Shown here: in pieces, positions 51,219 through 59,272 of the stretch
How the letters are laid out: every line of letters begins with the position of its first letter
Numbering within the stretch: the first letter of the stretch is position 1
Assembly (NCBI RefSeq): GCF_014648915.1
Contig: NZ_BMSA01000020.1
Coordinates: 120,850 to 184,849, forward strand
Length of the DNA stretch: 64,000 nucleotides
Direction: 5' to 3'
Source: Streptomyces phaeofaciens
Lineage (GTDB): Bacteria; Actinomycetota; Actinomycetes; Streptomycetales; Streptomycetaceae
Made by a program: the position numbers and the translations under genes
Notes under the pieces: generated by a model
Databases searched by the model: none
Seen by the model: the letters and a program-made list of their open reading frames with translations, nothing else
What the model was told of the DNA's origin: nothing

Positions 51219-51746
51219 GTGTCTGTCTCTCCCGCTGTCCCCGCCGCCGTCGCCGCACCGACCCAGGCGGACCTCCTCGACTTCGTCCGGCGCACGGCCG
51301 CCGACACCGAGCTGATCGCCTCGCTCCCCCTCGACCCGGAAGGCCGCACCTGGGTGCGCCTGGAGGGGCCCGGCGGCAGCGAGGCCTGGCTGATCGGCTG
51401 GCCGCCCGGCAGCGGCACCGGCTGGCACGACCACGCCGACTCGGTGGGCGCCTTCCTCACCGCGCGCGGCACCCTGAAGGAGTACTCGCTGGCCGCGCGG
51501 CTGCCCACCGACGGCTGGAAGACCCTGGAGCTGACCGAGGACGTGGACCGGGAGCGCACACTGTCCGCCGGCCGGGGCCGCTCCTTCGGACGCCACCACG
51601 TCCACGAGGTCCTCAACGAGTCCACCGAAGAACACGCGGTCTCCGTCCACGCCTACTACCCGCCGCTGCCGCGCATCCGCCGCTACAGCCGGTCGGGACA
51701 GGTGCTGCGTCTGGAGCAGGTCGAGCGGCCGGAGGACTGGCAGTGA
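51219..51746 (+). CDS. Cysteine dioxygenase family protein
   Basis: A 175-residue cupin of the cysteine dioxygenase family, which oxidises cysteine to cysteine sulfinate with non-heme iron. The cupin metal motif GTGWHDHADSVGAFLTARGTLKEY provides the His-x-His, and the third His is in RHHVHEVLN. It begins at GTG 51219 after AGGA; the frame upstream lacks similarity and overlaps the leader region. The rhodanese gene overlaps its stop by 4 nt (GTGA), so the two are translationally coupled. Related cupins act on 3-mercaptopropionate, so the substrate is likely but not certain to be cysteine. Confidence 0.9.
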   Translation: MSVSPAVPAAVAAPTQADLLDFVRRTAADTELIASLPLDPEGRTWVRLEGPGGSEAWLIGWPPGSGTGWHDHADSVGAFLTARGTLKEYSLAARLPTDGWKTLELTEDVDRERTLSAGRGRSFGRHHVHEVLNESTEEHAVSVHAYYPPLPRIRRYSRSGQVLRLEQVERPEDWQ

Positions 51747-52138
51747 GCGGCGAGCGGCCCGTGGGCATAGACGAGTTGCTCGAACGCGTCCGTGCGCGGT
51801 ACACGCGCGTGGAGGCACCCGAGGCGTACGAGGCCTCCCGCGCGGGCGAGGCGCTGCTGGTCGACATCCGGTACGCGGCCCTGCGCGAGCGGGACGGCCT
51901 GATCCCCGGCGCGCTGGTCGTCGAGCGCAACGAACTGGAGTGGCGGCTCGACCCGCAGGGCAGTCACCGGGTCCCCGAGGCCACGGGCCACGACCTGCGG
52001 ATCGTCGTCATCTGCAACGAGGGCTACGCGTCCAGCCTGGCCGCCGCCTCGCTGCACGGGCTCGGGCTGCACCGGGCGACGGACCTGGTGGGCGGGTTCC
52101 AGGCGTGGAAGGCGGCCGGACTGCCGGTGACGCCGTAG
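51743..52138 (+). CDS. Rhodanese-like domain-containing protein
   Basis: A 131-residue single-domain rhodanese, a sulfur transferase that carries a persulfide on its active Cys. The active loop is VVICNEGYASSLAAASL with Cys near residue 92; the N-terminal ALLVDIRYAALRERDGLIPGA motif is also conserved, and GGFQAWKAAGLPV is the C-terminal signature. GTG 51743 overlaps the cysteine dioxygenase stop. Together they form a cysteine-catabolic or sulfide-homeostasis unit preceded by a Cys-rich leader. Confidence 0.93.
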   Translation: MSGERPVGIDELLERVRARYTRVEAPEAYEASRAGEALLVDIRYAALRERDGLIPGALVVERNELEWRLDPQGSHRVPEATGHDLRIVVICNEGYASSLAAASLHGLGLHRATDLVGGFQAWKAAGLPVTP

Positions 52139-52154
52139 CGGCCCGCCCCACGGC

Positions 52155-53123
52155 TCAGTCCTGTTGCGGGCAGTACAGCGGCGCGGTGTCGGCGTTGTCC
52201 CTGGTGACCAGGCGGACCGGCGTCTTGTCGATCCGGTCGGCCCTGCCGTCCTCGCGGAGCAGCGACACGACGTTCTTCACCGCCAGCTCGCCGGTGTCGG
52301 CGGCCGAGTTGGAGACCGTGGCGGAGAGGCGGCCGTCCTTGAGCGCGGCCAGGGCCTCGTCGGTCCCGTTGACGGTCACGATCCGCACGTCCTTCGCACC
52401 GGCCGCGTCGAAGGCCTCGCGGGCGGCGAAGGCCATCTCCTCGTTGGCCACGAAGGCGTAGTCCAGGTCGGGACGGTCACCGATCATGGCCCGGGCGACC
52501 GTCCGGGCCTTGGCGGGGTCGTACATGCCGGGTTCGTCCGCGACCACCTCGGCGTTGTCCGGCAGCCGCTCGGTGAAGGCGCCGGTGAGCAGGTCGGAGG
52601 CGGCGCCGGGGGCTCCGGCGATGACGCCGACGGTCACCTCGCGATCGGCCGCGTCCTCCTCGATCCACTCCGCGTCCAGTTCGCCGACCTGTTGCAGGTC
52701 CACGACGACGGCTCCGAGGAGGCCGGAGGTGTCCTCGGGGGCGACCGAGGTGAGGAAGATCGGCACGCCCGCCGCCTTCGCCCTTGCGATGTCCCCCTTG
52801 AGCGCTTCGACGTCGACGGTCTGCACGATCAGCGCGTCGACCCCCCGGGCGATCAGGTCCTCGATGTTGGCGACCTCGTCACCGGCGTCCTGGCGCGAGT
52901 TGGCCGTGTGGAGCGTGACACTGTAGCTGCGGGCCGTGCGCTCCACCGCCTCCTGAAGACACGTGTGGAACTCGGTCGTCCCGCCGTTGACGAACCCCAC
53001 CGTGATCCCGCCCTTGACGCCCGACGATCCGGTGTCCGACGGCCACACGGCACAGCCGCCGAGCAGCAGGCTGCTGAGGGACGAGGCGACCAGCGCTCTT
53101 CGGGTGCGGGTGGACACGGGCAT
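52155..53123 (-). CDS. Sugar ABC transporter-type substrate-binding lipoprotein (orphan)
   Basis: A 322-residue periplasmic-binding protein of the LacI/ribose-binding type (Peripla_BP_4). Lipobox LLLGGC with Cys near residue 24; the fold begins GITVGFVNGGTTEFHTCLQEAVERTA. IARGVDALIVQTVDVEALKGDI and YAFVANEEMAFAAREAFDAAGAKDVRIVTVNGTDEAL are typical. ATG 53123 follows GAGAGGCGG. No ABC permease or ATPase for sugars is adjacent; the downstream neighbour is convergent and the upstream one is an unrelated FtsX-type permease. It might deliver its ligand to a distant transporter or to a sensor. Confidence 0.9.
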   Translation of the reverse strand: MPVSTRTRRALVASSLSSLLLGGCAVWPSDTGSSGVKGGITVGFVNGGTTEFHTCLQEAVERTARSYSVTLHTANSRQDAGDEVANIEDLIARGVDALIVQTVDVEALKGDIARAKAAGVPIFLTSVAPEDTSGLLGAVVVDLQQVGELDAEWIEEDAADREVTVGVIAGAPGAASDLLTGAFTERLPDNAEVVADEPGMYDPAKARTVARAMIGDRPDLDYAFVANEEMAFAAREAFDAAGAKDVRIVTVNGTDEALAALKDGRLSATVSNSAADTGELAVKNVVSLLREDGRADRIDKTPVRLVTRDNADTAPLYCPQQD

Positions 53124-53291
53124 GGCGAAGCCGCCTCTCGGGAGGGTTCGGGAGCGAAGCCCGTACCGTGACGAAGATCGGCACGGGTGCACAGGCGGCA
53201 GCAGACGGTACCGGCGGCCCCCGCGCGCTCACCCTCCTGGGAACGCAAGGTAATCGTGCGCGCTCCGTCACCCAGAGGCCCGCCGCCGCCC

Positions 53292-55841
53292 TCATTCCCC
53301 GGCCGTCGCCACCGTCACCGCGCGGACCCGCAGGGCCACCCGGCCGGGCAGGGCGGTGGCGACGAGCGCGAGAAGCCCGGCTCCGGCGACCACGACGGCG
53401 TAGGCGAGGGGGGCGACCGCCGGGGCCGCACGGCCCGTCATGCCGACGCTGAACGCGGTCAGGACGGCCAGGGCGACGGCGCTGCCGAGCGCGGTGGCGA
53501 GGAGGAGGACGGACAACGCCTCGGTGCGCAGCATCCGCAGCACCTGACGGCGGGTCGCCCCCGCGAGCCGCAGCAGCGCGAACTCCCGCACCCGTTCGGA
53601 GACCGACATGGCGAGCGTGTTGACCACCGCGATCGCCGTGAAGGCCAGCACCAGACCCATGGCGAGGAGGTTGACCTCGGCGTTCGCCTGCTGCCGTTCG
53701 GCCTGGAGCGAGTCGGCGGCGGCCGGGGAGATCACCGAGAGTACCGGGAACTCACGCAGTGTGTTCGCGAGTTGTGTCTGTGTACGGGCCGTACTGACGA
53801 GAAGGGAGGAGGAGAGCGGGTTGTCGACGTGGCGGGCGAGGAGGCCGTGCGCGAAGGTGAGGTCGCCGAAGCCGAGCCCCCTGGCGTAGACGGCGGCGAC
53901 GGTGAGTGTGGCGGGCGTGCCGTCGCCGAGCGTGAGCCTCAGGGTGCTGCCGGGTGCCAAGTGGAGCTGGTCGGCGGCCAGTTCGCTGACGGCGACCGTG
54001 TGCTCGGCGAGCCTGCCCAGAGAGCCGGCGGTCACGTCCGGGTCCCAGGTGCGGGCGAGCCCCGCAGGGGTGACGCCCTGCGCCGCGTACTTGTCGAGCC
54101 CGACCCGCACGGTCGTGCGGACGACCTCGGTGACGACGTCCTGGTCCGTACGGAGCCGCCGTGCCGCCTCGGCGGGGACACCGGGGCCCCGGGAGGCGAC
54201 GACCCAGTCGGCCCGGACACCCTCGCGGGCCTGGGCGCGGGCCGCGTCACCGAGGGTGGGCTGCACGAACAGCACGGTGCACGTCATACCGATCAGCAGG
54301 GTGAGGGGCGTGACGACGGACGCCATCCGGACGGCGTTGCCCCGGAGGTGGGCGGTGGCGAGCCGGCCACCGGGACCGGTCAGCCGCAGCGGGCCGGCGA
54401 GCAGCAGCGCGGCCGCCCGGACCAGGAGCGGCCCGAGCAGGGCGACGGAGGTGGACAGGACGACAACGGCGAGGAAGGTCACGGGCGTCGAAGCGGGCTC
54501 GGTCCGCAGGACGCTCAGCAGCGCGACGAGTGCGGCTCCGCCGGCGAGCAGCAGCAGACCGGCCAGGATCCGGCCCCGGGCGGGGCGGGTGGGTTCGGCG
54601 CGGGCCTCGGCGAGCGCCTCGGCAGGACGGATCCGGGCGACCCTGCGGGAGGCGATCCGCGCGGCACCCCACGCGCCGAGCAGGGTCACGGCGACGGCGG
54701 CGAGCGGCGGGAGGACGCTCACACTGTGCTGAAGCGTGGCGGGCACGGCCCCCAGGGCGACGAACCTGCCGTGCAGCCGGCCGCCGAGCGGGATCCCGAG
54801 GGCCGCTCCCGCGGTGCCGGCGGCCGCTCCGACGATCAGGGCCTCCCGGCCGAGAAGCTTGCGAACCTGCCCGGAGGTGGCGGCGATGGCGCGCAGCAGG
54901 GCGAGTTCGCGGTGGCGCTGCTGGACGGAGAGCGCGAAGGTGCCGACGACCACGAGGACGGCCACGAGCAGCGAGGTGCCGCCCATCGCACCGCCCATGC
55001 TGACCAGCCGGGTGCGGGCCGCCGCGGCGTCCAGGAACTCGACCGGGCCACGGGTGTCGCCGACACCGACCTGGGCGCCGGTGCCGTGCAGTGCCTTCAC
55101 CAGGGTCTGCCGCAGCCGGTCGAGGTCGGTCCCGGCCTCGGGCAGCACACCGAACGCGGTGACCTGCCCGGGGTGGGCGGCCAGACGACGGGCCTCCGCG
55201 GCGGAGAAGAAGAGCGCGGTCTGGTGGCGTACGGCCGTCTCCGGGGCGGCGACACCGGAGACGCGGTAGGTGCGCGGGGCCTGCGTCGACTGGACGGTGA
55301 GCCGGTCACCGGGCGCGAGGTGGGCACGCTCGGCGAGGTCGCGGTCCACGACGACATCGGTGGCGGCCTGCGGGGTGGTGCCCGCGGTGAGCCGGTACGG
55401 GGTCAGCGCGGCGGATTCCCAGGCGTGCCCGTAACCGGGCCTGTCGCCAGGCCCGCCCCGGGTCAGGCCTCCTCCGGACGGGGCCAACGGTTCGGCCAGG
55501 AAGGTCAGTTCGGGGATGACCCGGGCCACGCCGGACGTACCGGAGAGAGTGCGTTCGAGGTCGGCCGGGAGCCAGGCGCGTTCGGCGATGGGCTTGGCCT
55601 TGTGCTTGACCTTGGTCTTGCCCTTCTTGTGCTTGACGGTGGTCCGGTGGACGTTCTGGTCGGCGGAGACCACGACCGGGGTGGCCGCGTAGCGCTCGGT
55701 GCGGATGGTGCCGTGCAGCCCCGTCTCCAGGAGGGTGCCGCACGCGGTGATCAGGGCGGCCGCACACATCAGGGCGAGAAAGGCGCCGAGGAAGCCTGCC
55801 TTGCGAGCGCGGACGGTCTTCAGGGCGTAGCGCAGCATCAT
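53292..55841 (-). CDS. FtsX-like/MacB-type ABC transporter permease
   Basis: An 849-residue permease with two FtsX domains. It starts MMLRYALKTVRARKAGFLGAFLALMCAAALI, has an extracytoplasmic domain (about 40-250) with a Lys-rich stretch KHKKGKTKVKHKAK, then membrane segments, a central duplication and a second external domain, ending in the typical VLALTVATL-like helices (VNTLAMSVSERVREFALLRLAGATRRQVLRML). Such permeases move lipoproteins, lipids or drugs, or transduce peptide signals, and need an ABC ATPase. None is found next to it. Its start overlaps the stop of the ArsR-like regulator gene (ATGA). Confidence 0.9.
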   Translation of the reverse strand: MMLRYALKTVRARKAGFLGAFLALMCAAALITACGTLLETGLHGTIRTERYAATPVVVSADQNVHRTTVKHKKGKTKVKHKAKPIAERAWLPADLERTLSGTSGVARVIPELTFLAEPLAPSGGGLTRGGPGDRPGYGHAWESAALTPYRLTAGTTPQAATDVVVDRDLAERAHLAPGDRLTVQSTQAPRTYRVSGVAAPETAVRHQTALFFSAAEARRLAAHPGQVTAFGVLPEAGTDLDRLRQTLVKALHGTGAQVGVGDTRGPVEFLDAAAARTRLVSMGGAMGGTSLLVAVLVVVGTFALSVQQRHRELALLRAIAATSGQVRKLLGREALIVGAAAGTAGAALGIPLGGRLHGRFVALGAVPATLQHSVSVLPPLAAVAVTLLGAWGAARIASRRVARIRPAEALAEARAEPTRPARGRILAGLLLLAGGAALVALLSVLRTEPASTPVTFLAVVVLSTSVALLGPLLVRAAALLLAGPLRLTGPGGRLATAHLRGNAVRMASVVTPLTLLIGMTCTVLFVQPTLGDAARAQAREGVRADWVVASRGPGVPAEAARRLRTDQDVVTEVVRTTVRVGLDKYAAQGVTPAGLARTWDPDVTAGSLGRLAEHTVAVSELAADQLHLAPGSTLRLTLGDGTPATLTVAAVYARGLGFGDLTFAHGLLARHVDNPLSSSLLVSTARTQTQLANTLREFPVLSVISPAAADSLQAERQQANAEVNLLAMGLVLAFTAIAVVNTLAMSVSERVREFALLRLAGATRRQVLRMLRTEALSVLLLATALGSAVALAVLTAFSVGMTGRAAPAVAPLAYAVVVAGAGLLALVATALPGRVALRVRAVTVATAGE

Positions 55842-56824
55842 GGGGCTTCGGTCTCTCTTCTGTTGTGTGTGGGGTTGTGGTGGGTGGGGTTGTGATGGGT
55901 GGGGCTGTGGTGGGTCGGGTCTTGGTCGGTGGGGTCGTCGTGGGTGGGGTCGTCGTGGATGGGGTCGTCGTGGATGGGGCCGTGATCGCGGGTGTCGGGC
56001 GCGTGCGCTGGCGCAGGCTTGGGCACGGGTGTCGACTGGGGCACCGGTGTCGGCTCGGGCACGGGTGCTGGTGTCGGCGCGGGTGCCGGCTCGGGCGCGG
56101 GTGGCGGTGCCGGCTCGGGCGCGGGGAAGGCCAGGAACCGGGTGAGGAGCGTGCGTGCGCCGGGCGGGGTCTCGGATTCGGGCCGCTTGTAGCGGTTGAG
56201 GAGGGCGATGTACTCCTCGAAGAACTCGCGGAGTTCGGGCAGGGTGAGCCGGATCGTGCCGCGCGAGTAGGGGAAGGCGTCCGCCCAGGGGTCCGTGTCG
56301 GCCGCGTCCCGCTGGAGCCGCTCGAAGAGGTCCAGGTCGGCGGCGTAGGCATGGTGGTTCAGCTCATCCATGACGTGCCGCATCTCGGCGCTCTGCCGGC
56401 TGCGCGGCGGGAAACGCCGGTCGCCCGGGACCGCCCGCCACCACCGCTCCCGGTGCGCGGACGGCTCGACCCGCCGATCCTCGCGCGCACGGCCCGCCTG
56501 GCCTGCCTGGCCTGCCTGGCCTGCCTCGTCCGGACGGCCTGGCTGGCCCGACCGGTGGTCCGGTTGTCCGGTCTCCTCGACGAAGCCGTATCTGGCCAGC
56601 TCGCGCAGGTGGTAGCTGGTCGACCCGGTGTTCAGGCCGAGGGCACGGGCGAGCGTGGCCGAGGTGGCCGGGCCGTGCAGGGTGAGGTGTTCGAGCATGC
56701 GCTGCCGACGCGGCTGGGCGAGCGCCTTGAGGGTGGCGAGATCACCGAGCTCGACGGGCGCCGTGGAGGCGCGTTCCGCTGGCCGGGGCTCGTGTTCACC
56801 AGGTTCCTGGGGCGTCCGGGGCAT
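55838..56824 (-). CDS. ArsR-like HTH transcriptional regulator with repetitive Pro-rich and His/Asp-rich tail
   Basis: A 328-residue protein. The HTH_20 winged-helix domain is about residues 25-90 (LATLKALAQPRRQRMLEHLTLHGPATSATLARALGLNTGSTSYHLRELARYGFVEE). A Gly/Ala/Gln repeat linker follows, then a conserved helical region (about 130-225) found in Streptomyces members. After residue ~235 there is a Pro/Ala/Glu-rich stalk and a tail of repeated HDDP and HHNP units with about 15 His. Typical relatives end near residue 220. ATG 56824 gives the usual N-terminus. The gene overlaps the permease start, so it probably controls it. Confidence 0.85.
   Translation of the reverse strand: MPRTPQEPGEHEPRPAERASTAPVELGDLATLKALAQPRRQRMLEHLTLHGPATSATLARALGLNTGSTSYHLRELARYGFVEETGQPDHRSGQPGRPDEAGQAGQAGQAGRAREDRRVEPSAHRERWWRAVPGDRRFPPRSRQSAEMRHVMDELNHHAYAADLDLFERLQRDAADTDPWADAFPYSRGTIRLTLPELREFFEEYIALLNRYKRPESETPPGARTLLTRFLAFPAPEPAPPPAPEPAPAPTPAPVPEPTPVPQSTPVPKPAPAHAPDTRDHGPIHDDPIHDDPTHDDPTDQDPTHHSPTHHNPTHHNPTHNRRETEAP
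55865..56110. repeat. Short-period repeat array encoding the tail of the ArsR-like regulator
   Basis: The left part (about 55868-55985) consists of 15-bp-type units such as gtgggtggggtcgtc with many runs of four G on the plus strand. The right part (about 56030-56110) has 12-18-bp units of the form gtgccggctcgggcgcg. On the minus strand these encode the His/Asp repeats and the Pro/Ala/Glu stalk. Confidence 0.85.
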
Positions 56825-56984
56825 GCGTCCACACTTGCCTGTGCACAGCTGCCTGTGCACTGCGGTGGCCCGGCGTCCTCAACGGGGGGTTATCCCCACT
56901 CCGCGATGCCCGGCCGGCCCTGACGCGGTCGGCGCCCCGCACGTCCACCGTGTCCGGAACCGAGCTCCTGGCCGCAGGGCCGGT

Positions 56985-57779
56985 TCAGTACTCCCCGTCC
57001 CCCAGGAACTCCGTGTCCTCACCCTCCTCCTCCAGCGCCTGCCGGACCAACCGAAGGGCCATGCCCTCGGAGTAGCCCTTGCGCGCGAGCATGCCCGCGA
57101 GGCGGCGGAGTCGTTTGTCGCGGTCGAGACCGCGGGTCGAGCGCAGCTTGCGGGCGACGAGTTCGCGGGCGGTCTCCTCCTCCCGCTCGGAGTCGAGCTG
57201 GGCGACCGCCTCCTCGATCAGCGCCGCGTCGACACCCTTGGTGCGCAGTTCCTGCGCGAGGGCGCGCCGGGCCAGGCCCCGGCCGTGGTGCCGGGACTCC
57301 ACCCAGGCGTCGGCGAAGGCGCTGTCGTTGATCAGCCCGACCTCCTCGAACCGCGAGAGCACCTCCTCGGCCACCTCGTCCGGGATCTCCCGCTTGCGCA
57401 GGGCGTCCGCGAGCTGTTTGCGCGTGCGCGGGGTCCCGGTGAGCAGGCGCAGGCAGATCGCCCGTGCCCGCTCAGCCGGGTCCCCTGAAGGCTCCTCCTT
57501 CTCGGCCCTCGACGAGGAGGAAGCGCCTCCGTCCTCTGCGGACGGTTCTCCGAAGCCGCGCCGACGGCGTCCACGGCCACCCCGCGAACCACCGCCCTCG
57601 CCGCCGCGCCCCGCCCGGCCGCCACGGGGCCGGCTGTCGCCGTCCGTGCCGTCATCCGGGTACGAGCCGCCGTCCGGCCGGTCCTCGCCGTTTTGGGCGA
57701 GGCCGCCGCCGTCCCGGCCCCCCGGCTCCCATACGGTGCCGGGGCGGGCGTACTCGGCCCATTCCGTTCGTCGTGTCAC
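56985..57779 (-). CDS. recX: Regulatory protein RecX
   Basis: A 264-residue RecX, an inhibitor and modulator of RecA filaments. The RecX core with its three-helix repeats is about residues 100-255 (AICLRLLTGTPRTRKQLADALRKREIPDEVAEEVLSRFEEVGLINDSAFADAWV, later RTKGVDAALIEEAV). The first ~95 residues are Gly/Arg/Asp-rich and disordered, as usual in Streptomyces. GTG 57779 lies 3 nt after the recA stop, so recA and recX form one operon. The start codon choice is by this proximity. Confidence 0.95.
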   Translation of the reverse strand: MTRRTEWAEYARPGTVWEPGGRDGGGLAQNGEDRPDGGSYPDDGTDGDSRPRGGRAGRGGEGGGSRGGRGRRRRGFGEPSAEDGGASSSSRAEKEEPSGDPAERARAICLRLLTGTPRTRKQLADALRKREIPDEVAEEVLSRFEEVGLINDSAFADAWVESRHHGRGLARRALAQELRTKGVDAALIEEAVAQLDSEREEETARELVARKLRSTRGLDRDKRLRRLAGMLARKGYSEGMALRLVRQALEEEGEDTEFLGDGEY

Positions 57780-57782
57780 GGA

Positions 57783-58904
57783 TCAGCTCTTGGCGGCCGT
57801 GGCCTTCTTGGCGGCCTTGGCGGCGGGGGCCGGAACCGTCTTGGCGTCGTCCGCGGGGGTGCCCGGGGCGGCCGCGGCGTCCGGGCCCGACTCGGCGGCG
57901 TCCGCCGGACGCACACCGACGCCCAGCTTCTCCTTGATCTTCCGCTCGATCTCGTTGGCGAGGTCGGGGTTGTCCTTCAGGAAGTTACGGGCGTTCTCCT
58001 TGCCCTGGCCGAGCTGGTCGCCCTCGTACGTGTACCAGGCGCCGGCCTTGCGGACGAAGCCGTGCTCCACGCCCATGTCGATCAGACCGCCCTCGCGGCT
58101 GATGCCCTGGCCGTAGAGGATGTCGAACTCGGCCTGCTTGAAGGGCGGCGCGACCTTGTTCTTGACGACCTTGACGCGGGTGCGGTTGCCGACCGCGTCG
58201 GTGCCGTCCTTCAGCGTCTCGATGCGGCGGATGTCGAGGCGCACCGACGCGTAGAACTTCAGGGCACGGCCACCGGTCGTGGTCTCCGGAGAGCCGAACA
58301 TCACGCCGATCTTCTCGCGGAGCTGGTTGATGAAGATCGCGGTGGTCTTGGACTGGTTGAGCGCGCTGGTGATCTTCCGCAGGGCCTGGCTCATCAGACG
58401 GGCCTGGAGACCGACGTGGCTGTCGCCCATCTCGCCCTCGATCTCCGCACGCGGGACGAGCGCGGCGACGGAGTCGATGACGATCAGGTCGAGGGCACCG
58501 GAGCGGACCAGCATGTCCACGATCTCCAGGGCCTGCTCGCCGTTGTCCGGCTGGGAGAGGATCAGGTTGTCGATGTCGACGCCGAGCTTCTTCGCGTACT
58601 CGGGATCGAGGGCGTGCTCCGCGTCCACGAAGGCGACCTGGCCGCCGGCCTTCTGCGCGTTCGCCACCGCGTGCAGCGTCAGCGTCGTCTTGCCGGAGGA
58701 CTCCGGTCCGTACACCTCCACCACGCGGCCGCGCGGCAGCCCGCCGACGCCGAGGGCCACGTCGAGGGCGGTCGACCCGGTCGAGATGACCTCGATGGGC
58801 TCCATCGACCGCTCGCCCATGCGCATGACCGCGCCCTTGCCGAATTGCCGTTCAATCTGTGCGAGTGCGGCATCCAAGGCCTTCTCGCGGTCGGTTCCTG
58901 CCAT
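57783..58904 (-). CDS. recA: Recombinase RecA
   Basis: A 373-residue RecA. Walker A is GPESSGKT (66-73); Walker B LIVIDSVAALVP and loop L2 region follow, and the DNA-binding KVVKNKVAPPFKQAEFDI motif is intact. The C-terminal ~35 residues are Ala/Lys-rich and disordered. No intein is present. The ATG at 58904 lies shortly after a GGAA-like sequence; the longer frame upstream is spurious and runs through the control region. RecA drives homologous recombination and LexA cleavage. An SOS box lies about 160 nt upstream. Confidence 0.98.
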   Translation of the reverse strand: MAGTDREKALDAALAQIERQFGKGAVMRMGERSMEPIEVISTGSTALDVALGVGGLPRGRVVEVYGPESSGKTTLTLHAVANAQKAGGQVAFVDAEHALDPEYAKKLGVDIDNLILSQPDNGEQALEIVDMLVRSGALDLIVIDSVAALVPRAEIEGEMGDSHVGLQARLMSQALRKITSALNQSKTTAIFINQLREKIGVMFGSPETTTGGRALKFYASVRLDIRRIETLKDGTDAVGNRTRVKVVKNKVAPPFKQAEFDILYGQGISREGGLIDMGVEHGFVRKAGAWYTYEGDQLGQGKENARNFLKDNPDLANEIERKIKEKLGVGVRPADAAESGPDAAAAPGTPADDAKTVPAPAAKAAKKATAAKS

Positions 58905-59272
58905 GGGTTCCACCCGATTTGCTTGAGTCGATCGCTTCACGTCAAAGACGCTAACGCCTGCCACTGACAATGCGCCTCGACGCCCGTCCAGCCTGTGGAT
59001 AACTCGGGTACTTCTCGGCCCGAAACGGGACGTAACACCCGTCGAGAACCTCGCCGGAGCCTCCATGAGAATGGATGTTCGATTTTCGTGTCAAGCGCAC
59101 CACGCGACACTTCCGAGGCTACGTTCGCGAACCGACAGCCCCCCGACTCCGCCTCCCGCCGCACGCCCATGGCACCCCCGACACCCCCCTGGCCGGGCTA
59201 CTTCCCCGGGCGTACGCCGGGTGTCTTCGGCCGGACGACGACGGCGTACGGCGGCGACGGGACGCTCGGTGC
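58905..59272. other. Divergent control region between recA and the membrane protein gene
   Basis: About 368 bp without a supported gene. It carries the recA promoter and SOS box (59067-59082). No other repeats stand out. Confidence 0.6.
59067..59082 (-). promoter_or_regulatory. LexA (SOS/Cheo-type) box upstream of recA
   Basis: On the plus strand gagaatggatgttcga; on the minus strand this reads tcgaacatccattctc, with a perfect TCGAAC half and GAAC-N4-ATTC, one base from the GAAC-N4-GTTC core. It lies 163 nt upstream of the recA start. Confidence 0.75.

Noticed and set aside
57783..58904. Intein in recA
   Set aside because: The protein is 373 residues with no insertion; inteins of some actinobacterial RecA proteins are absent here.
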